Source of the DNA: Kiritimatiellales bacterium
Lineage (GTDB): Bacteria; Verrucomicrobiota; Kiritimatiellia; Kiritimatiellales; Tichowtungiaceae
Direction: 5' to 3'
Length of the DNA: 10,700 bases
Assembly: GCA_028692515.1 (NCBI GenBank)
Contig: JAQUXG010000041.1
Location: 1 to 10,700 of the forward strand
Of this stretch, positions 1 to 5,611 are shown piece after piece. The position numbers were made by a program, and so were the translations under genes. The notes under the pieces are model-generated. The model had not been told where the DNA came from and made no database searches. It worked only from the letters and a program-made list of their open reading frames with translations. Numbering within the stretch: the stretch's first letter is position 1; each line of letters starts with the position of its first letter.

Positions 1-14
1 AAATCATTTCAATT

Positions 15-29
15 TTCCAAGCCTTGGAA
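15..29. repeat. Palindromic repeat copy 1 (TTCCAA-N3-TTGGAA)
   Basis: Perfect dyad TTCCAAGCCTTGGAA: two 7-base arms around a central C. It shares the six-base arms TTCCAA/TTGGAA with the copies at 88-102 and 1474-1488 and, with one changed base, 1441-1455. It lies beyond the greA terminator, so it is in non-coding DNA as far as this window shows. Whether it is a dispersed repeat or a protein-binding operator cannot be told from here. Confidence 0.7.
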
Positions 30-86
30 GTTCCGGCGAAAATCTCCGGCTCCGGCCTCGGCGACTGCGCCATCGGTCTCGGAAAG

Positions 87-103
87 TTTCCAATGGTTGG
101 AAA
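87..103. repeat. Palindromic repeat copy 2 (TTTCCAA-N3-TTGGAAA)
   Basis: Dyad with 7-base arms TTTCCAA and TTGGAAA around TGG. Its right half, TTGGAAAACTT (97-107), is identical to the right half of the copy inside greA (1483-1493), which suggests a longer shared element than the 15-bp core. It starts 73 bases after copy 1. The GC-rich stretch between the two copies contains TCCGGC three times (32-37, 45-50, 51-56) and nothing else I recognise. Confidence 0.7.
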
Positions 104-154
104 ACTTAACCTACGTCCTGCAGGTTGCCCCGGCAGGGGTCCAGCTCGTTGGAT

Positions 155-186
155 AAAAAAGACCTCAAGCCTAATGCCTACGGTCT
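155..186 (-). terminator. Intrinsic terminator of greA
   Basis: Read on the minus strand just after the greA stop, AGACC (186-182) pairs with GGTCT (164-160). Inside this, AGGC can pair with GCUU around a five-base loop, after a 2x2 internal loop. The outer arm runs straight into a run of T (minus strand, 160-155). Stem plus T-tract 13 bases past the stop fits a Rho-independent terminator for the leftward gene. On the plus strand the run is A, so it would act in one direction only. Confidence 0.6.
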
Positions 187-198
187 AAAGCCTTCTCG

Positions 199-2322
199 TT
201 ACCCGTTGATCCACGCCTTGATGTGCTCGGGCAGGCCGGTGACGGCGGCGACTTCGACTTCTACGGCGACGCCGCTGGTGGTCGGTACGCGAACGTGGCT
301 GCCGGCTTTGGCTCCCGCCAGTGCTTTAGCCATACCCGCCTGATTGGAAATGATGTGCAGGGTTTCGTCCTGGTCCCACTCGCCGAGGATGTAATAGTTT
401 TCGCGGCTGCCGTCGGCATAGACCAGCTCAACGCCGGTGGCGATGCCAACCACATCACACGGAAATTCTTTGAAGTCGGTCGGTTTGACTTCGTCGAGCG
501 CGTTCTGCAGTTCTTCGGCTTGAAGGCTGAGCAGGCGCTGTTTTTCTTTGGCGAATTTGAATTCAGCATTTTCGCGAAGGTCGCCGTAGCTGCGGGCCAG
601 TTCGAGCTCTTTGGAGTTTTCCGGGATTTCCTTTTTGAGGATGTGCTCGAACTGATCTTTCTTCGCCTGATAGCTGCGCGGTGAGGTGATGCGCGGATTT
701 TTTTCCTTCGGCGCAGCATTGGTTTTCTTGAGAACGATTTCGTGCAGGTCAGGGCAGATTTTGATGGTCTTGGCCTGCAGGGACTGACGGTCGAGCCGGC
801 TCCACGCGGGCGATTCGCTGATGCGGCGCATGAAGTCGCGGCGCTGCGAGTCGCTCATGGCGGCGAGGATGCTCTTGAGCGAGTCGTTGTCTTCAATCTG
901 TTCGCGGAGCTGGTTCTGCGCGCGCAGGGCGGCGCCGCTGTGTTCCTGTTCGATCAGCTCAATGGTCTGGAAGGCGAGATCGGCTTTGTTGGTGAGCTGC
1001 CAGCCGGCGGCGCGGTCTTCGTTCCGCAGGATCCAGAGCAGAAGTGCAGGACTGCAGGCGCGGCGGCGAACGGTGTCGCGGATCTGTTCGGCGAGTTCCT
1101 CTTCGGCGCCGTTACGAACGAGCGCTTCGATGGTTTCGCTGAGCGCGGTGTTGCCGAATTCAGGCAGGCGGCGCAACAGGAAGCCCTTGGCGGTTCCGGA
1201 ACCGTCGAACAGACGGTGAATGAACGCCTGCATGAAGCGGGATGAAAGTTCTTCGAGCAGGGCGGGCAGGTCGTCGCGCGCGGCCAGCTTGGCGAGTTCT
1301 GCGGGGCAGTCCACGCCTTCGGGTTCGACACCGAGCTGTTCGGAATAGACGAGGGCCTGCGCGATCCAGCCGGGCTGGTTGAGCACGCCGCCTTTAACGG
1401 CAAAGGCCAGACGGTTGGCGATCGCATCTTTCATGTAATCTTCCAGGGGTTGGAACTTCTGGGCCTGAATTTCTTCCAACCCTTGGAAAACTTCGCTGAT
1501 CTCGCGCTTGGCTTTAAAATTTTCGAACCAGGCCTGATCGTAGGCCCGGGCTTTACGGCGCAGGCGCAGCGGATCGGTGCGCTTGGCGGGAATATCGACG
1601 AGCGGGTCGTTTTTAAGATCTTTACGGGCGGTGTCCCAGAATTTTTTCCACGCGGCTTCGGTGTCGATCAGGTCGGGCATGAAGTGATCCTGGATCTGGT
1701 TGAGCGAGAGCGGGCCGTAGCTGCGCAAAGTCATCCGGATGACTTCGGCCGGGTTTTCTTTGAGTAGGCGGATGAATTCGTCGGGGTTGTTGTGGCGGAC
1801 GGCCATCAGGTGGTCGTCGGTGAGGACTTCGAGCGATGCGGCGGCATACGAGAAGGCGAGTTCGTGGTCGCCTTTCTTTTCAAACTCTACTTCGACCTTC
1901 TGGTAGAAGGCGTCCACACGGCCGATGATGCCGAAGCCCCAGGTTTTGTTATAGCAGAGCATTCCCTTTTTCATGGAACGCAGGTGCTTCAGGCGTAAAA
2001 AAGCCTCTTCAGTGGAAGAGGCTTTTTCAAAGGCGGGTTCGATAAACTTCTGCTCTTTGCGGCTGGTCGCCAGAATGTGCAGGAGTTCTTTCTGCGCGAT
2101 GGCGGGGGAGGTGCCTTGTTTGAGAGCGAGCCATTCGTAGGCGGCGACGGCTTCGTCGAGAAGTTTACGGTCAATCAGGGTGTCTTTCATCAGTTCGCCC
2201 CATTCGATGGCGCGGACTTCTTTGCCGTCGGCACAGAGGGCCTCAAGCTGTTCGAGCAGGTCGGCGCAGGGGACGGTTTCAGCTTCGAGCTGGGCGAGCA
2301 GTTGTTCTTCGGTCAGAGCCAT
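199..2322 (-). CDS. greA: Long-form transcription elongation factor GreA
   Basis: Transcript cleavage factor of 707 aa that would rescue backtracked RNA polymerase by stimulating its RNA-cleavage activity. The last ~165 residues are a complete GreA. A coiled-coil hairpin spans about residues 547-618 and carries the tip motif GDLRENAEF (580-588), with the two acidic tip residues D581 and E584 that contact the polymerase active site. An FKBP-like C-terminal domain follows (about 622-707). Ordinary GreA is ~158 aa; the ~530-residue helical N-terminal extension resembles the long chlamydial GreA form (about 715 aa, from memory), and its role is unknown. The start is supported by GGAGG (plus-strand CCTCC, 2331-2335) eight bases upstream. 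Residues 279-283 (FQGLE) and 290-294 (FQPLE) are encoded by two copies of the palindromic repeat that also lies in the intergenic DNA at 15-103. It is transcribed divergently from cvpA and has its own terminator, so it is probably monocistronic. Confidence 0.9.
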   Translation of the reverse strand: MALTEEQLLAQLEAETVPCADLLEQLEALCADGKEVRAIEWGELMKDTLIDRKLLDEAVAAYEWLALKQGTSPAIAQKELLHILATSRKEQKFIEPAFEKASSTEEAFLRLKHLRSMKKGMLCYNKTWGFGIIGRVDAFYQKVEVEFEKKGDHELAFSYAAASLEVLTDDHLMAVRHNNPDEFIRLLKENPAEVIRMTLRSYGPLSLNQIQDHFMPDLIDTEAAWKKFWDTARKDLKNDPLVDIPAKRTDPLRLRRKARAYDQAWFENFKAKREISEVFQGLEEIQAQKFQPLEDYMKDAIANRLAFAVKGGVLNQPGWIAQALVYSEQLGVEPEGVDCPAELAKLAARDDLPALLEELSSRFMQAFIHRLFDGSGTAKGFLLRRLPEFGNTALSETIEALVRNGAEEELAEQIRDTVRRRACSPALLLWILRNEDRAAGWQLTNKADLAFQTIELIEQEHSGAALRAQNQLREQIEDNDSLKSILAAMSDSQRRDFMRRISESPAWSRLDRQSLQAKTIKICPDLHEIVLKKTNAAPKEKNPRITSPRSYQAKKDQFEHILKKEIPENSKELELARSYGDLRENAEFKFAKEKQRLLSLQAEELQNALDEVKPTDFKEFPCDVVGIATGVELVYADGSRENYYILGEWDQDETLHIISNQAGMAKALAGAKAGSHVRVPTTSGVAVEVEVAAVTGLPEHIKAWING
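1441..1488. repeat. Pair of palindromic repeats inside greA
   Basis: TTCCAACCCTTGGAA (1474-1488) matches the dyad of the intergenic copies. TTCCAGGGGTTGGAA (1441-1455) is the same element with one arm base changed. They start 33 bases apart (11 codons), so both are read in the same greA frame on the minus strand, as TTC CAA GGG TTG GAA and TTC CAA CCC CTG GAA. The 18 bases between them encode EIQAQK. The pattern suggests insertion or duplication of the repeat within the gene without breaking it. Confidence 0.7.
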
Positions 2323-2352
2323 GATGTTTTCCTCCGTATAAAATGGTCAGAC

Positions 2353-2380
2353 ACCATACGGCGTTCCGCTCTTTCGGCAA
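2353..2380 (-). promoter_or_regulatory. Candidate greA promoter
   Basis: On the minus strand, TTGCCG (2380-2375), a 16-base spacer and TATGGT (2358-2353) resemble sigma70-type -35 and -10 boxes. The -10 box lies about 30 bases before the greA start codon, leaving a short leader with the GGAGG ribosome site. This rests on consensus resemblance only. Confidence 0.3.
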
Positions 2381-2527
2381 AGCCAAAAGCGCAGATTTTC
2401 CAAGGAAAGGAAGGTGCTTTTCCTGTTATTCTCCGGTGCGACCGCTTTTTCTGTGTTTTCGCTTGGGTCTATCTGTCTGGAACCGGGCGAAAGGAGTCTG
2501 CAAAAAGTTCTGCGTTCCACAGGCGGC

Positions 2528-2538
2528 TATGCTATAAA
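2528..2538 (+). promoter_or_regulatory. Candidate -10 region for cvpA-dnaG
   Basis: TATGCTATAAA contains two overlapping -10-like hexamers (TATGCT and TATAAA) about 22-32 bases upstream of the cvpA start. No convincing -35 box is found at the usual distance. The rest of the 2323-2559 divergent spacer holds no gene I can support. Confidence 0.3.
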
Positions 2539-2547
2539 GCCCGCCAC

Positions 2548-2552
2548 GAGGT
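2548..2552 (+). promoter_or_regulatory. Ribosome binding site fixing the cvpA start
   Basis: GAGGT sits seven bases before the ATG at 2560. The open frame itself extends back into the antisense of greA, but only this ATG has a good ribosome site, and the protein from it begins directly with the first membrane segment. Confidence 0.6.
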
Positions 2553-2559
2553 AAAAGAC

Positions 2560-3108
2560 ATGGGATTTCCTGAATCGCTTTATACAATCGACATTGTGTT
2601 CGTTGCATTTGTTCTGCTGTTTGTGTTCAGCGGCATCAAGCACGGCCTTTCCGGCGAGCTGGCTCATGTGGTGACGCTACTGGCGCTGTTGTTCGGCATT
2701 TGTTTTTTTTATCCGCAACTCATGCAGCTGGCATCAGAAACCTGGCGCTCGCTGCCCGAAACTGCGGTGCGGATCGCCGTGCCGATCGTCATACTGCTGG
2801 CGGCGGTGCTTCTTTTTGTGCTGACGCGCGCGCTGTGCAAGCAGCTGTTTAAGAGCAAGCTGAGCGAGGCAGTGGATAAGGCCGCCGGCGCTCTGGTCGG
2901 CGTATTGCGCGGCGCGCTGCTGGGGCTGGTTGTTTTTTCCGGACTCAGTATGATTCCCAACGAGGCGCTGTTCCGGACGCTGTCTGAAAAATCGGCGATT
3001 GGAGCCTGGGTCTGTAATACACTCACACCGTGGGCGCAACCGCGCATCATGGAACTGCCGGTGTTAAAGGATAAAGTGAGCAAACAAATCGAAGAGATGA
3101 CCCAATAG
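2560..3108 (+). CDS. cvpA: CvpA family membrane protein
   Basis: Inner-membrane protein of 182 aa with four hydrophobic segments, at about residues 8-27, 33-52, 68-90 and 110-130. The last segment carries the pattern VDKAAGALVGVLRGALLGL, which matches the CvpA family signature (D..GG...G..RG...G). Length is also typical of CvpA (about 160-200 aa). In E. coli CvpA is linked to colicin V production or export and to envelope stress tolerance; its molecular activity is not established. The gene starts well inside the long open frame, at the ATG preceded by GAGGT. It ends 13 bases before dnaG, so the two are probably co-transcribed. The C-terminal ~50 residues are hydrophilic and end in a short basic/acidic helix. 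Confidence 0.8.
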   Translation: MGFPESLYTIDIVFVAFVLLFVFSGIKHGLSGELAHVVTLLALLFGICFFYPQLMQLASETWRSLPETAVRIAVPIVILLAAVLLFVLTRALCKQLFKSKLSEAVDKAAGALVGVLRGALLGLVVFSGLSMIPNEALFRTLSEKSAIGAWVCNTLTPWAQPRIMELPVLKDKVSKQIEEMTQ

Positions 3109-3121
3109 GCCGACCCGAACC

Positions 3122-4882
3122 ATGAAGCAGATCCCGAGAGAAATCATTGAAGAAGTCCGCTCACGCAATGACATTGCCGATGTGATCGGTTCTTACCTTT
3201 CGCTCAAAAACGCCGGCACGCGCTTCAAGGCGAACTGCCCGTTTCATAAGGAGAAAACGCCGTCGTTTACCGTCAGCCCCGACCGCCAGATTTATCACTG
3301 CTTCGGATGCGGCGCGGGCGGCGATGTGATCCGCTTTATTCAGGAATACGAAAAGGTCGATTTCATGACCGCCTTGCAGATGCTGGCCGACCGCTGCGGT
3401 ATGGATTTGGAATTTGAGGAAGGCGGAGAAGGCAGCGGTGCGGATAAGCGCAAGCTGTTTCAGATTCACGAAGGGGTCGCCCAGCTCTATCAGCGTATTT
3501 TACTCGAACACGAATCGGGCGAGGCGGGACGCGCCTATCTCGCCACGCGTGCGCTCAGCCCTGAAATCATCAAAGAGTTTCAGATCGGTTTCGCGCCGGA
3601 TCGCTTTGACGCGCTCGAAAAATGGGCGCAGCAGAAAAAGATTCCGCTTGAACTGATGGAGCAGGCCGGGCTGATGATCAAGTCCGACAAACGCAGCGGA
3701 TACTATGACCGTTTTCGCAATCGCCTGATGTTCCCGATTCGCGACGAAGCGGGGCGGGTGATCGGCTTCAGCGGCCGCGCGATCGTTAAAGATGAAAAGA
3801 GCGGTAAATACGTCAACAGTCCTGAAACGCCGCTGTTCCATAAGAGCCGCGTGCTGTTTGCGATTGATAAAGCCCGCCGCGCCATGGCGGATAGTCGTGT
3901 CGCGATTGTTTGCGAAGGGCAGATCGACGCGATCCGCTGCCACGAGGCGGGGTTGACGAATGTGGTCGCCTCGCAGGGCACGGCGCTTACGTCCGACCAC
4001 GCCCGCATGATCCGGCGTTACGCCGATGAAGTGATACTCGTGCTCGATGCCGATGCCGCCGGGCAGAAGGCCGCGCTGAAATCGTCCGAGGCGTTTGTCG
4101 CAGAGGAGCTTAGTGTGCGGGTCGCCTCGCTTCCCGCCGGAGAAGATCCCGACTCGCTGGTGCGCGATCACGGTGCCGAGGCGTTGCGTTCCCGTATTCA
4201 GGAGGCGGTTTCCGCGCTCGATTTTCTGATCGACTGCTCCGCGCGGACGGAGGATTTAAAAACAGAGGCGGGCTTGATGCGCACTTCGAAGGCGGTGCAG
4301 GCGCTGATCGCGAATGCGCCCGGCGCGGTTCAGCGCGACCGCATGGTGAAGCATGCCGCTGAACGGCTGGGTTTTTCGTCCGCTGCGCTGCAACGCGATC
4401 TGGTGCGAAAGAAGCCGCGCTCCGCGCCGCCCGCCGAACCGGACGCTCCGGCTGTTGCACCGGTTCGGCATCCCGCCGAAGAGGTGGCACTGATTCAAAT
4501 GCTGTTTTTGCATCCGGAAGAGGTTTTTCCGGTGGTGGCCGACCATCTTCCGCCGGAGCATCTGGCCGATCCGGACTGCCGCCTTCTGATGGAGCTGATG
4601 CTCAAAGATTCCGCCGCAGTCATGGATCGTATTCCGGACGATCGTCCGGAGGCGCAGCGGCTGGCGGCGCGGATCCAGGTGGAGGAGATGAAGGTGCGCG
4701 GAGAGATTTCTCCCGCTAAGGCGACGCAGGATATTGTGATGGCACTGTGGCGGCAGGTGCTGACACGTCGTCGTCGTGAATTTCAGGCCACGGGTCGCGC
4801 CGCCGAGGCGACCGAGATCACGCACCAGCTTTATCATCTGAAACAGGGCTGGGAGCATGCGGTCGATTTTCTGGTCGTCTAA
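3122..4882 (+). CDS. dnaG: DNA primase DnaG
   Basis: Makes the RNA primers for chromosome replication and works with the replicative helicase DnaB. All three parts of a bacterial primase are visible in 586 aa (E. coli has 581). The N-terminal CHC2 zinc ribbon has C39, H42, C60 and C63. The catalytic core with its TOPRIM fold has E265 in CEGQIDAI, and D309 and D311 in VLDADAAG, as the expected metal ligands. A C-terminal helical, helicase-binding-type domain follows (about 445-586), after a Pro/Ala-rich linker (about 425-447). The usual start MKQIPREIIEEVRSRNDIADVI is intact. No Shine-Dalgarno sequence precedes the ATG, and cvpA ends 13 bases upstream, so initiation may depend on translational coupling. 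rpsU and rpoD, its classic partners in proteobacteria, are not adjacent here. Confidence 0.95.
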   Translation: MKQIPREIIEEVRSRNDIADVIGSYLSLKNAGTRFKANCPFHKEKTPSFTVSPDRQIYHCFGCGAGGDVIRFIQEYEKVDFMTALQMLADRCGMDLEFEEGGEGSGADKRKLFQIHEGVAQLYQRILLEHESGEAGRAYLATRALSPEIIKEFQIGFAPDRFDALEKWAQQKKIPLELMEQAGLMIKSDKRSGYYDRFRNRLMFPIRDEAGRVIGFSGRAIVKDEKSGKYVNSPETPLFHKSRVLFAIDKARRAMADSRVAIVCEGQIDAIRCHEAGLTNVVASQGTALTSDHARMIRRYADEVILVLDADAAGQKAALKSSEAFVAEELSVRVASLPAGEDPDSLVRDHGAEALRSRIQEAVSALDFLIDCSARTEDLKTEAGLMRTSKAVQALIANAPGAVQRDRMVKHAAERLGFSSAALQRDLVRKKPRSAPPAEPDAPAVAPVRHPAEEVALIQMLFLHPEEVFPVVADHLPPEHLADPDCRLLMELMLKDSAAVMDRIPDDRPEAQRLAARIQVEEMKVRGEISPAKATQDIVMALWRQVLTRRRREFQATGRAAEATEITHQLYHLKQGWEHAVDFLVV

Positions 4883-4897
4883 TTTAAAGAAAGCGGC

Positions 4898-4927
4898 TTG
4901 TTGCGAGGTGGAGATTTACACTACACT
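4898..4927 (+). promoter_or_regulatory. Candidate promoter of the two-component operon
   Basis: TTGTTG (4898-4903), an 18-base spacer and TACACT (4922-4927) lie in the 68-base gap after dnaG. An overlapping choice, TTGCGA (4901-4906) with a 15-base spacer, is weaker. The -10 box is 23 bases from the regulator's ATG. No terminator is visible after dnaG, so read-through is possible. Confidence 0.35.
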
Positions 4928-4950
4928 CCTGAGCAACCAAAGGGTGTTCT

Positions 4951-5583
4951 ATGCGTATTCTGATTGCAGAGGATGAAAAAGTAACCCGCATGCGGCTCGA
5001 AAAAACGCTGGGCGGATGGGGCTTTGATGTCGAAGCGGTGACCGACGGTCAGACGGCTTGGGAGCGGCTTTGCGGCGAAGATCCGCCGCGTCTGTGCATC
5101 ATTGACTGGCTGATGCCCCGGATGGAAGGTCCCGATCTCTGCCGTCGCGTGCGCGAAAAATTTCCGGAAGACTATTTCTATCTGATCATTCTCTCGGCTC
5201 AGCAGGGAGTGGACAATCTGATTGAAGGACTGAGCGCCGGTGCGGACGACTATGTGACCAAACCGTTTGTGGGCCGCGAGTTGCGCTCGCGGATTGATGT
5301 CGGAGTGCGTGTGCTGGGTCTGGAACAGATGCTGGCCAAGAAAATAAAACAGCTGGAAACCGCGCTTGAAGACGTTAAGCAGTTGCGCGGATTGCTGCCG
5401 ATCTGCTCGTACTGCCACAAGATTCGCAACGACGAAGACTATTGGGAACAGGTGGACAGCTATATCGGGCGGCACTCCGATGTCGCATTCAGTCATTCGA
5501 TCTGTCCGTCCTGTTACGATAAACATGTTCAGCCCATGCTGAACAACGAGCCGGGAGGCAAACCTGATCAGCCTGCCCAATAG
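4951..5583 (+). CDS. Response regulator with C-terminal Cys4 tail
   Basis: Cytoplasmic phosphorelay protein of 210 aa. Residues 1-120 are a complete receiver domain: acidic pocket E7/D8, phospho-acceptor D52 (IIDWLMP), S82 and K104 (VTKPF). A coiled-coil-like linker follows (about 120-147), then a small domain with C152, C155, C185 and C188 in LLPICSYCHKIR and FSHSICPSCYDKH. That conserved tail, with YWEQVDSYIGRHS between the Cys pairs, recurs at the C-termini of many receiver and PAS signalling proteins. The CxxC pairs suggest zinc binding, but I know of no proven function. There is no helix-turn-helix, GGDEF or other standard output domain. Its ATG is six bases after AAGGG. The adjacent hybrid kinase, 28 bases downstream, is its likely partner. 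Confidence 0.88.
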   Translation: MRILIAEDEKVTRMRLEKTLGGWGFDVEAVTDGQTAWERLCGEDPPRLCIIDWLMPRMEGPDLCRRVREKFPEDYFYLIILSAQQGVDNLIEGLSAGADDYVTKPFVGRELRSRIDVGVRVLGLEQMLAKKIKQLETALEDVKQLRGLLPICSYCHKIRNDEDYWEQVDSYIGRHSDVAFSHSICPSCYDKHVQPMLNNEPGGKPDQPAQ

Positions 5584-5611
5584 TCTGTCGTTCTGTGCTG
5601 CCGCGATCCCG

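Noticed and set aside
1..75. A possible leftward reading frame starting at the ATG on the minus strand near base 75
   Set aside because: It is open to the window edge but only about 25 codons are visible, it has no ribosome site, and it runs through the palindromic repeat.
128..139. Small CCCC-GGCA-GGGG hairpin in the left intergenic DNA
   Set aside because: Four-base stem with no T-tract on either side and a better terminator already present at 155-186; likely chance.
2077..2559. Upstream extension of the cvpA frame across the 5' part of greA
   Set aside because: It has no homology, and the ATG at 2560 has a good ribosome site and begins right at the first membrane segment.
3500..4171. A 223-codon open frame antisense to dnaG
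   Set aside because: It overlaps the conserved primase core and TOPRIM region and has no domain signal of its own.
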